A stretch of 64,000 nucleotides of DNA from positions 14,673,495 through 14,737,494 of the forward strand of contig NC_044917.1 of NCBI RefSeq assembly GCF_003576645.1, written 5' to 3'. The position numbers and the translations under genes were made by a program. Position 1 is the stretch's first letter, and each line of letters opens with the position of its first letter. The DNA is from Ipomoea triloba. Its lineage: Eukaryota; Streptophyta; Magnoliopsida; Solanales; Convolvulaceae. Shown in pieces: positions 49,018-60,397 of the stretch. The notes beneath the pieces are model-generated. The model made no database searches. It was not told where the DNA came from and saw nothing but the letters and a program-made list of their open reading frames with translations.

Positions 49018-51505
49018 AATTGCCCCTTCGAGACATGCTTGACGCGCTTCAAATGCAGAGGGAAGGAAGTCTCGAAATTTTCAGTAATCCAAGAAGCTAA
49101 ATTTGTAGTCCATGTTTGCATAGCAACCCAACAATTTACATTTAGATTGAGAAGGCCCAACCAAAAAAACATACCCAATAGTCCAATATTATTCACAATC
49201 AAATTAAAGGCCCATTTCATTTTTCTCTTCGTTCACACTCCTGCTTTTAACCAAAATCAATTTCCTCACAAAATTCAAGTCCAGAATTCAAAACTTGAAC
49301 CTCAACAATGTACGAAAATTTCCAATGCTTTTCTCCTACACCATCACGAATTTGCCCGCCGCTCAACATCCACAAACGACACATCAGATTAAAAATTCAA
49401 CTGGAATTGGAGCCTAATTTGCAACAAACCATATCACATAACCCACAATCAGAACTGATCGATAGAATTTGAATCCTAAACACATTCAAACTCATCCAGA
49501 TTCTATCCCTTTGTACCTATAAATAGCTCTCAAGAACTCACCATTCTTCATCATCAAGAACTAGAGCTGCTTACAATCAATCTCTGCTAGGTAATTTTCC
49601 TTTCCACGATACACCATCTTCTTGATTTTTTTTTTGTTTTTGTTTTGTTTACAGGAGGGAGGAAGGAGACGAAATACGTGAGGCATTTGAGTAGAAACCA
49701 CCCGAAAATTGATTTTCTGGGGTGCGTTTCACCATTGCCTGAGCTTGCTATCTTCACAAACACTTGACGGGGGCTTCTTGAAAATTAATAATTTTTTCAT
49801 GTTGTCTCCCCGCTATTGTTTGCCTTCGCCAATCATTCTTCCCTGGATGATTTTCGCCGCCGGTCAGGGACTAATTTCATGAGCAATCGTCCCTCATTGT
49901 CTGATCTCGCATCGGCCTTATTGTCGCCGGAGATTGGGATGTTGGGCGGTAGCTTCCTAGAAATTAAACTCCGTCCACCATTGTCGTATCCTCACTGTTG
50001 GGCGACATCGTAGAGCCGTCGCTGGATACTGTCCCGACACATCTCTACCGTCGCCACAGCTGAGGAAGACGCTCCTAGCTTGGCACTGAAAGACGCCGCG
50101 TAACGTCCAGGGTCGCCTATGAACTTGCCGGAGTTTGGTGAGGGAAAGAATACTACTGCGCTCTGCTTTGGGAGAAACATATCCCATTGCGGCTTCTTCA
50201 CAACTGAAGAGACTCATCGGCTTGTATCTCCATAGAGCCTTGTGCTCTAAAATCTTATAACGCCATCACTTGCTCCAAGACTTCACACTTTATAATCTTG
50301 AGCTGCTTTAAAATCTACAATCTGATGAAAACCATATGCTCTGCCTCTTTTGCCTTTGCTTTCACATATCCCTATGCCTTTTTGCGTGTGAATATTAGAG
50401 GTAATATATTTTTTTTGTTTTGCAGCCTGCAAGACAGCTGGGTGTATACACGCACGCGTGGACCTCATATTCCAGGTTTTGCCTTTGGTGTGTTTTTTTG
50501 TTTGCTTTTGTCTGTTTGTGTATAATATATGCATATACAATATATGTAACCCATCCTCATTTCCTCGCTGTTTGTGTTGCTGAACATGTGGGCCACTAGT
50601 TTACTTTCCATGTAGGGTAGCTAAGATAATGTAATATATATCATGTGTTTAGCATATGCAGTGCATGCATGATATGGCCCTTCCTTCTTTTTAACATTCC
50701 ACTTGTGGTGAGCACATATATATATATATTGAATCCTTCACCTTTGCCTTGCTTTCTGCTTTTCTTTTGTACTCCATCTGTGTGGGTCCATGTATATATA
50801 TATTATATACACACACATACACGGTCCATATGACCATTGTTTTTTAAATACCCCCATAATAAAATGACCCTTGTTTCTTTTGAAATACTACCCCACTGCG
50901 TGGATTATATATATATATACACATGGTCCACTGCACACACATAACCCAAATATCTAAAACATATATATATTTGTTTGTTAGTGTAGCGTGAGTAGTGTAT
51001 ATATAATGTATATAATCCATATATATATTTGTTTGCTTTATGTGTGTCGTGAGTATATATAATATAATATATAATCCATTTCTTGTTTTTTGCTTTTCTC
51101 ACCCCACTGTCATACATCCATAATATAATATATGCTTGTTTTGATACGTAGTGTAGTGTACGTATATATGTAGTATATATATAATTCCTCAAGTTTGTCT
51201 ATTAGTGAACATAGTGTAGGCATATTTGACGTAAATGTGGCCCATAAGTACATGATTCACATTTGCTTTCCCTATTTGTGTGTCACGTACATAATTTATA
51301 GAATATATACCCATGCACAATTAATATTTGCTTGTGCATATATATATATCTATAAATATATAATGTATGACATGGCATTTTGTGACAAATTTTAGCCTTA
51401 GAAGCTTTCTCCAAAGCCTGACGACTTCTTGGCAAATATTTTGCCTGACTTGATCGGCTCCCTAACTTTTAATGCAGCTTTATACCAAGAATTGAATTCT
51501 GAACG
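49018..51505 (+). promoter_or_regulatory. Antisense promoter and leader region of the PMD gene
   Basis: A good TATA box, TATAAATA at 49518-49525 with ctataaatagctc context, is followed by an AC-rich leader (ttcatcatcaagaactagag) and possible splice sites (ctaggtaattttcc near 49588, tttacaggaggg near 49652). GC-rich patches lie at 49850-50200, and TA/GT-rich low-complexity DNA at 50530-51400. No intact frame until 51506. Confidence 0.5.
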
Positions 51506-53398
51506 ATGGTGGTGTTCTGGGAGATAGTAGGAGCTGATAAGAAGAGGAGACTCAAACTATCGAATGACGAGACCAGGAAAGATAGCACATCATTCCTCAT
51601 CTACCCGCCGATGAAGCCAAGAATCCTTCCCGCCCCGACGCTACCATACCGAGTGGAGAATTGGGCCGTCGACATAGAAACCCAATGGGTTCTACAAACC
51701 GGCCTACAACATGTGGAGTATTCATGTGAACTCCCGTCTCTAGGGAGGAGGATACTTGAGGGTGAGGTTTCGTGGAATCAGGACCCTAGTTTCAAGGGTG
51801 AGTTCAGTTTTGCCAAGGGGTATTGGGAATGGACCGAGGATATACTCAGTAGGCATCGCGACGTCTTGGAAGCCGCAATGATCTACGACGGCATATATGC
51901 CTCTTTGTTTACTTATGATCGTTCAACGCACATCGTTTAGGCGTTTTGCGAGGCGTGGTGCCCTATGACCAACACACTGCTTACTTCGGTTGGTGAGCTC
52001 TCGATCTCACTTTGGGACCTCCACGTACTTTGCGGCCTACCGATATCTGGTGACATCTATGACAAATACGTCCCCACTGCTTCGGAATTGACAGGGGAAG
52101 ATATTGACTCCGGGTCTACCCCTCAATGTTGCAAGTATTTGCTCCAAGCGTACAACTACCTTTACAACCGGCGTAGGCAACCAGGTGGCGGCCGCAATAA
52201 GAAAGATGACAATCGCTCGATTCATATCAACGAGTGGATCGAGTTCTGGAGCAGAAGGCCGCAAATTTATAAAAGGCCATTTCCAAGGAAAGAAGGTCAG
52301 AGGAAGAGTCGCCCAAAGAATACCCAGAATCCAAGCGGTAAGATCCCAGCATTCAAGGGTTGGACCAAAACGACTAGAGCGCCTTTTGTAGAGCTCGGAA
52401 TTCCCCCTGAACTTGAAGAAGAAACCCACCTAGCAGCATATCTAAGCTGTTGGCTGTGTGTATTTGTACTCCCCATCAAAGCGACACGACTTATTCGCTA
52501 TGCAACTTTCAAGATGGCTAGTTTGATGGCAACGGGCCAAAAGTTAAATCTTGCAATACCCGTACTTGCGTCCATTTATAACGGACTAAATGCAATATCT
52601 CACTCCGCCAAACCAGGGCAAGCTGATAGTCACTTTCCCATCCACTATGTGTACAGATGGTTGTCTTTCTATTACGACACCCATTTTGCAAACGACCATG
52701 TGTCTGCCTCTCCACAAATGATCACTTACTCTAGAGAGGGTGGCGCAAGACGTTACGGTCAGGTGGAAGCTCGCTGCAAGATCTTTAAGGCTGACAGCGT
52801 CCGTTGGGGTTGCACAACACGTCGTCAAACTAAAGATCTTCGCTTTATTGATGATAGGAAGGAAAACCACCCCCAAGATGATGAATATTTTATGTGCCTC
52901 CGTTCGAACTTCCTCATATTACGATGGGCCAATTCATGTATTGCAGAACCCTACACTCCCCATCGATTTAGCCGACAGTTTGGCTACTATCAAGACGGCA
53001 GCCCTGGCATATTGGGCAATGATGAACGTAGGATCACTCCTGCGGAGGGTTTCCAACATTGGCGTCACCTTACACTTCGGGGCTCGGGGTCACAAATAAC
53101 ATTTCCCACAACTCGAGTCATGATGAAGAAACACTTCTCATAGAGTTATAAGGACTGGTGGACCCAAGTCCATGGGGACCATCTTGAGCGCAACATTAAA
53201 GGTTTAGTTCCCGAGCACCTAATCGACATGCGGCAAGAGGTTGGTACTACAAAGAAAGGCAAGCGTCTAGTCCAAGAAGATGAATCATCACCTAAGAAGA
53301 GAAAGAAGGACACCACTTCGAAACAGAGAGTTAATGCGGTATGTGGTTCTATACGCCCACAGAGCTTCTTCCATTCTGTCATGCCAGTCACGTTTTGA
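51506..53398 (+). pseudogene. Plant mobile domain (PMD/MAIN-like) gene, antisense in the Gypsy element
   Basis: One reading frame from 51506 to 53398 interrupted only by two amber codons (51938-51940 and 53141-53143). The protein has an N-terminal segment (KPRILPAPTLPYRVENWAVD), then the PMD core with GELSISLWDLHVLCGLPISG, the LAAYLSCWLCVFVLP helix and YCHY-like aromatic blocks, then a Lys-rich tail (SSPKKRKKD), a plausible nuclear signal. PMD proteins (plant MAIN/MAIL1 relatives) act in silencing and genome stability, and PMD genes are known passengers of plant LTR elements and MULEs. The 3' end overlaps the integrase frame on the other strand. Without the stops it would be about 630 codons. 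Confidence 0.85.
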
Positions 53399-54425
53399 CT
53401 TTGAGACCACTTTCTTTAACAGATTGCATAAGGTCTTGTTAAAAGCCTCAGCAAGCCCATTTGCAGCTGCATAATAAGCTGAAGAGTTTCGCTGCTGAAA
53501 GTCAAAAAGCTTGCAGATCTTATCCATTAATTTATTGTCAAAGGGTTTCCCGTTATCAGTTAAGATATATCGCAGGATGCCGAATCGATAGATGATATGG
53601 ACACGGAGGAAGTCTGCAACATTTTCTTTTTTCACCTCCTTTAACGCTACGGCCTCTGCCCACTTCGAAAAGTAGTCAATGGCGGCTAATATATATGCGT
53701 GCCCTGCAGATGACTTGGGCGTAATCGGGCCAACCACATTTGAGTCCCCAAGCATCAAAAGGCCAAGATGTAACTGTTGGGTGTAGAGGTTTTGGTGGCT
53801 GATGGATAAAGTTTGCATGAAATTGACAAGCTTGGCATCTTCGAGCATAGTCTATGCAATCCTTCACCATTGTGGGCCAATAGTAGTCCATTCGTTTAAT
53901 GTGGAAGTGCAACTTAGGGCCAGACTGATGCGCGCCACAAACCCCAGAATGAGCCTCCTGCATAGCTTGTAATGCCTCCTCTTCTCCCAGACGTCGAAGC
54001 CAGACTCCATCAAATGAACGACGATAAAGAGTTTCATTATAATAGATGAAGTGAGGAGCTCGACGCCTTATATCCACCCTCTTACGAGGATCTTCTGGTA
54101 ACCTCCCACCGGCGAAGTAATCAATCAATGATTGTCTCCAGTCATCTTGGCCAATGTCATAAACGAAAGCAGTAGGGAGTTCAACAGTTTCATCTACTGA
54201 GCCATCTTCATTGAAGATATGTGGAACTACCCACTTTTGACATACTTGTATACGGGCTGTAGGATGAGCAATAGTTGAAGCCAATGCGGCCAAGGCGTCA
54301 GCTTGCTTATTCTCTTTTCTCGGTACATGTTCAATTGTGACGTCACCCAACCATTGTATGAGTATCTTTGCATAGTTGTTGTACGGGACTAACTCTGCTT
54401 TCCTTACTTCGTATAGCCCCACCAC
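53288..54425 (-). pseudogene. Gypsy integrase, frameshifted and truncated
   Basis: Continues from the second RNase H after a TAA (54426-54428). It has the H2C2 zinc-binding N-terminus (HSGVCGAHQSGPKLHFHIKR, then CQACQFHAN) and the catalytic core with IDYFSKWAEAV, the second Asp in ILTDNGKPF and the Glu region NGLAEAFNKT. A one-base frame change falls near 53745, between the two open segments 53676-54425 and 53288-53848. After WAYRTTYR the homology ends and the frame runs into the PMD gene's antisense strand, so the integrase C-terminal domain is missing. Confidence 0.9.
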
Positions 54426-56885
54426 TTAGTTGATGACCAATTTTGAATCTCCATAAATGTTGATTCTCAGTTGTTTCATGTCAACCGCTATCTCTAGTCC
54501 CAGTATCAATGCTTGATACTCAGCAACATTGTTTGAACATTGCTCCGTCAAGGTGAATGAATATGGCAACACTTCACCCTCTGGAGTGACGAAGACGATC
54601 CCAGCTCCTGCCCCTCCGCTGCGTGCAGCTCCATCAAAGTACATCTTCCATGGGGGTATGACTTCAATAATAAGTACATCTTCATCAGCCGGTATTGGGT
54701 GATCTGCTAAGAAATCAGCTAAAGCTTGCCCCTTGACAGACTTTTGTGGCACATAGATGATTTCAAACTGTTGAAATAATAAGTACCACCTTGCAAGGCG
54801 GTCGGAGAGAACGACCTTCGCCATGACAAACTTTACTGGGTTCGCTTTCGACACAAGTTGAATGATATGAGTTTCAAAGTAGTGCTTGAGTTTTTTGATG
54901 GCGAACACTAGTGCCAAACATAGCTTCTCGATTGGGGAGTAATTTAACTCATTCGGGGTCATCATTCTACTGAGATAGTAGAGGGCATTCTCTTTCCCGT
55001 TGTCATTTTCTTGAGCAAGTAGGGCACCCACAGAGCTTTCTTGGGCAGAGATATAAAGGATTAGTGGGCGACCGTGAATAGGAGCGGTCAACACGGGCGG
55101 CTTCATCAAGTATGACTTGATACTTTCAAACGCATTCTTGCACGCTTCATCCCATATGAACGGGATGCCTTTCTTCATTAGCCGGTTGAAGGGTTGACAT
55201 CTTCCTGCTAGGTTTGATATAAACCTTCGAATGTATGCTAACTTCCCTTGTAAGCTCTTAAGCTCATGAAGGTTTCGTGGTTCGGGCATCTTCATTATAG
55301 CATCGATCTTAGCTTGTTCAATCTCAATGCCCCTGTGTCGAAAAGTGAACCCAAGGAACTTTCCAGCAGCAACCCCAAAAGCACATTTCAAGGGGTTCAT
55401 TTTGAGTTGAAATTTTCGCAGGCGATCAAAAACTTTTCTTAAATGCCCCAAGTGATCTGCGCGAAGTTTTGACTTCACAACCAAGTCATCAACGTAGCAT
55501 TCTACCATTTTGTGAAGCATGCCATCAAATATAGTCTGCATAGCCCTTTGGTATGTAGCCCCTGCGTTTTTCAAACCAAAGGGCATCACTTTGTAACAAT
55601 AGATGCCTTTTGGCGTTCGAAAGGGCATCACTTTGTAACAATAGATGCCTTTTGGCGTTCGAAACGCCGTCAACTCCTCATAATAGATGCCTTTTGGCGT
55701 TCGAAACGCCGTCAACTCCTCATCTTCGATGCCTTTTGGCGTTCGAAACGCCGTCAACTCCTCATCTTCTGGCCCTTTTGGCGTTCGAAACGCCGTCAAC
55801 TCCTCATCTTCTGGCGCCATGCGAATTTGATTGTAACCGGAGGAGCCATCCATGAATGACATAATTTCATGTCCAGTTACAACATCTATCATCAGCTCCG
55901 TGATGGGGAGTGGGAAGTCGTCTTTCGGGCAAGCAACATTAAGGTCCCGAAAGTCCACGCATACACGGATTTGGCCGTTCTTCTTGCGCACAGGCACAAT
56001 GCTAGATATCCAAGTTGGATATTTCACTTCGCGGATGAAACCAGCTTCTATGAGCTTGTTGACTTCTCCTTCAATTGAGGGAATAAGTTCAGGGCGAAAG
56101 CGTCGTTGAGCTTGCTTGACTGGACGGCATGCTTTTTTCACTGCCAGGCGGTGTACTGCCACCTTTGGGTCTAACCCTGGCATCTCCTTGTACGTCCATG
56201 CGAAGACATCGATGTACTCTTTCAACAACGTGACATAGATTTCTTCATCTTCATTAGAAAGGAGTGTGCTAATGAAGATATGCCGAGGATTCTCAGGAGT
56301 TCCTAGGTCCACCTCCTTTAATTCATCTATTGCAGCTCGTACCCCTTCCTCTAACTCATGGGGTGCTTCTTCTGCATCTTCTCCCTCAATCGGGGTCTCA
56401 TCACATAGAGTGATGTGGAAAGACGACGCTTCCTCGCCCTGAGGTGGTACTACGTCGTCACTTGAGCCAACGCTTTCCTCATTTTCCCCTTTTTGTACAC
56501 GAGTGTGTACAATGGTCCGAGGTTGGACTTTCAACACCTCTCCGCATGAGATATGAATATCTGTTTCCCGTCTCATACAAGAAGGAATCATGCTTCTAAG
56601 CCTTTTAGAAGATCTCACTTCAGCATGATGACTTACATTGTTTTTCACATCTTGGACAGTTCCAAGTCGATCATGAATTGACTTTCTTTTGGAGGTTTTA
56701 GGATTTGACCCAAATCTATCAAAGACTGAGCGCTGAGACTCCACCTTACCCAATCTCTTGAAGACTGACTTCTTTTTGTCTTTGGCGGGATCGAGTTGTG
56801 GATCATACTCACTTTCATCTGTAGAGATACAATTGCTTGCAGCCCTGTTTATAAGGATTCGCACAGGTTTAGGGGGGACATAACC
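54426..56885 (-). pseudogene. Gypsy reverse transcriptase, RNase H and second RNase H
   Basis: 812 codons open from 56864, in the same frame as gag-protease. RT: VRKKNGQIRVCVDFRDLN, FMDGSSGYNQIRMAP and the catalytic ECYVDDLVVKS. Gypsy RNase H follows (residues about 560-680), then the extra archaeal-type RNase H (MYFDGAARSGGAGAGI to NNVAEYQALILGLEIA to YGDSKLVIN). Between FMDGSSG and PFGLKNAG, residues repeat in blocks of exactly 14 (DEELTAFRTPKG, IYCYKVMPF), four extra blocks encoded by the 42-bp duplications at 55579-55815. A real enzyme would not tolerate this in the fingers/palm; the assembly is the likelier cause. Confidence 0.93.
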
Positions 56886-59800
56886 CTACCCTTTGCGTTC
56901 ATGGGGCTCTTGTTGATTTGCCTTGCCTTTACCCCCGGCTTCGGGGATAAGCTTTCCCAACTTCCGAGGCTCATTAGGATTATAGCCAGCTTTAGCTAGA
57001 AGCTTATAAGCGTTAGGGTCAAAACCCTCAGTACGCTTGGTGGGCAAGACTTGGTCCGCTTCATCTATTTTAAGTGTGTCAATTCTTGCAAGCGGGAAGA
57101 TGAGCTTTGTAGGGTGTTGATCCACTTCCACAACTTCCTTTCCCTTTGACTTTAGTTGGGAATGCGGGTTGTCATTGCTTTTCTGGGCCTCTTCCACAAA
57201 GACCTGTTTCCTTATGTAGAACTTTGCATCCGCAAAGTAAGACTCAGCCTCTGCGAACGGGCTTTCATCGGCGACTACCTTTTCAATCACACCGTTCTTT
57301 TCATACATAAAGCATTGATGCCAAGACGGGGGAACCACCCCATTTTCATGTATCCAAGGCCTTCCGAGTAACAAGTTATACGATGTCCTCGCCTCTATGA
57401 CATGGCAGACAACACTTGAACTTAAGCCTCCGACTCTTAAGTCGAGGTTGATAATGCCGATTGCTCTCTGCCCTCCTTGGTTAAAGCCTTGTATCATTAG
57501 ACGGCTTTGGGCAAGCTCATCTGAAGATCCACCAAGGTTTTTTAGGGCTCGGAGGGATAAGATGTTGACAGTTGAGCCTTGATCAACTAGAATTCTTTTG
57601 AGCTTTTGCCCCCGTGTGTAGCCTTCGACAAACAGTGGGCGATTGTGTGGCGCACCTCCAAGTAACAGGTCTTCATCTTTGAAGGTAATTTCTGCGGAGT
57701 AGGAAGCTGCCCTATGCATTTGCACTTCCTCATCTTCGGTGTGTTTAGGAGATGAACATTCTCCTACATCCACTTGCTTATCATTAGTATTTAGGCAGGA
57801 GCTAATATTGCCTGCCCCTTGAAGATTAAATCCCTTTGGCATATATTGAGCCAAAGGAACTGGTGCTCGTGGCTGCTTGACATGCCCCTTCATCTTTGAT
57901 CTACGGGCATGGCCATTTGCTGAGGTTTTTGCAACCCAACTCTGCACTGTGTGCATTGGATGTCTGACAGGCTCACTTTTCTTCTTTCTATGAGTGACAA
58001 TCACCCATTTTCCTTCAGATGTGCTATCATTTTGCTGTGGTTTTGAACTTTGACCAGCAGCATGTTTAACCGTGAATGGGAGTGGACGCTTTCGTTGCCC
58101 TCCATGTTCCTTCTCAGTACACAAAGGAGCAAATCGTCCAAGTGTAATTGAGATTTGATTCGTGCTTGCGCCGGCATCAGCAAGCTCAATTTTCCCGTCT
58201 CTAGCCAATGCCATAACTTTATCCTTGAAGATGAAACACTGTTCAATCGGATGACCCAGAAGGCGGTGATACTTGCAGTAATTTGGGTCATTCACCCTTG
58301 AAGCCTCGTCAGGGCGTCTCATCTCAGGCAATTCAATGAGCCTAAGTTTGAGTAGCTCATCGAACATGGGAGATACATCAGAATCCAAGAAAGGATATGT
58401 TTTCTACATGGGAGATACATCAGAATCCAAGAAAGGATATGTTTTCTCCTTGGGAGATACATCAGAATCCAAGAAAGGATATGTTTTCTCCTGTCTTTCT
58501 ACATCAGAATCCAAGAAAGGATATGTTTTCTCCTGTCTTTCCTCAAGAGTTGGCCTCCTACCTCCTCTTGACGAGCCAGAAGATGGTCTCGACCTAGGCC
58601 TTTCATTTGCTTTAGTGAAGACTGTCATTGTCGACCTAGGCCTTTCATTTGCTTTAGTGAAGACTGTCATTGGTGTCCTAGGCCTTTCATTTGCTTTAGT
58701 GAAGACTGTCATTGGTGTAGCCTTCACAGTCATTGCCTCCTTCTTTTCCTGTTTCGGAAATGGTTTATTTCCTCTCTTGAATTCTTGCTTTGCAGGAGCT
58801 TTGGAGGAGTTAGGCATGTTCAATACGTCCTTTGCAGGAGCTTTGGAGGAGTTAGGCATGTTCAATACGTCAAGCCCTCCCCTGGCTTCGATGCTCAGTT
58901 CCATGTCGTGAACACGACTAGATAGCTCCTCGAAGGACTTTGGCTTGATCCCTTGCAGGATATATGAAAGTTGGAAGTGCATGCCTTGGATGCACATCTC
59001 TATAGCAGAAGATTGAGATATCTTCTCCTTGCAATTTAGGCACAATTCCCTCCACCTTTCAATGTAAGCACCGGCACGTTCGCCTTTCCACTGGACAGTG
59101 GTGGTGAGTTCCAAGAAGCTTACGGTTCTTCTTGTACTATAGAAGCGGGTTAAGAACTCACGCTCCATATCATGCCAACTATCGATGCAGCCGGACTCGA
59201 GATCAGTGTACCAATCAAAAGCAGTTCCCTTTAAGGAACGGACAAACTTCTTTACCAATAGGTCGCCGTAAGTCCCTGCATCATTGCATGTTTCCACAAA
59301 GTGGGCAATGTGCTGTCGAGGATTTCCCTTGCCATCAAACTGCTGGAACTTAGGAGGTTGATAACCAAAAGGCATTTTCAACTCCTCAATCCTTTGCGTG
59401 TAGGGCTTAGCATAGGAATATGAGGGTTGGCTTCCATCCAACTTGCCTTTGATAGCTCCCATTATGTAGTCGTTCAACTGATCCACCGGTATCATCCCTT
59501 CGGTGATTGGTATAGTTTTCTCAGTTGCAGGCAAGTGAGAAGTAGTTTCTCCTACTTCAGGGCTAGTAGGAGGTTGTGGTTGCTGAACAACCTCTTCTTG
59601 CCCCTCGGGCTGCTTTCCTGGGGCACGACTTCCTTGCCCCTCCATGATGCTTCCTACCCTATCATCAAGGGTGTTGATCCGTTTATCTTGGTTTTGCAGG
59701 AGTGTAGTCATTGCTTCAAGAGTCTTAGCAATTCTAGCTAATTGCTCTTCCACGGACTCAGTGTTAGTTGCCATGGCAGGCATGACATTGTAGACATGCG

Positions 59801-60323
59801 TCCACTCAGGCGCAGCCTTCCATAATGGATGTGGCGGGGATACGGGGGAAGTACTCCCGCTACTGGCGTTCCCCTGCATAGAAGTGGGACTAGCACCAGC
59901 GGTAGCTCCCCTAGAAGAGGGCGGACTCCCAGCATAGGTAGTTGCCTTTGGGGCAGCTGGGGCATTGTTGATTCTTCGAACCACTCTTCGTGGGGCAGCT
60001 GGGGCATTGTTGATTCTTCGAACCACTCTTCGAGCCATGTCAAGAGGCTCAAGCAGTTGGCGAACCACTCTTCGAGCCATGTCAAGAGGCTCAAGCAGTT
60101 GGGCCCCCGAGCTCTTGACGCGGTTCCTAGTCAGCGGACCTTGCGCCTTCTGAGCAACGCCCGAGCCGGCTAGAGGCGCAGACTTGGAATGGGTAGCCTG
60201 GCCCGAGCCGGCTAGAGGCGCAGACTTGGAATGGGTAGCCTGGGCATAGGTCTTCCTGAACATGGGGTTGTTCGATGCCATTGAATACGCTGGTAGAAGT
60301 AGTTTAGTAGTATTCGATGCCAT
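56886..60323 (-). pseudogene. Gypsy gag and aspartic protease
   Basis: A single frame from 60323, formally broken at 58404-58406 and ending with TAG at 56886-56888, after which the RT frame continues in phase. Gag: a low-complexity head, then the retrotransposon gag domain (GTAFDWYTDLESG, EREFLTRFYSTRR) and a CHHC-like knuckle (YCKYHRLLGHPIEQC). The protease active site is ILVDQGSTVNILS, with GLLSSSVV-like flap sequence and NLLLGRPWIHE. The head has many 14-residue duplications (QATHSKSAPLAGSG, DMARRVVR, MTVFTKANERPR), each from a 42-bp repeat. The stop at 58404 lies exactly on such a junction. Confidence 0.92.
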
Positions 60324-60397
60324 TGAATACGCTGGTAGAAGTAGTTTAGTAGTAAAGAGATGAGAGGCAGAGTAGTCCCACTGGGCGTGTCAAAATA

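Noticed and set aside
55512..55859. Plus-strand frame with repeated 'FWRSKRRQLLI' blocks that looks like a repeat protein
   Set aside because: It is the antisense of the Gypsy RT and its periodicity comes only from the 42-bp duplications.
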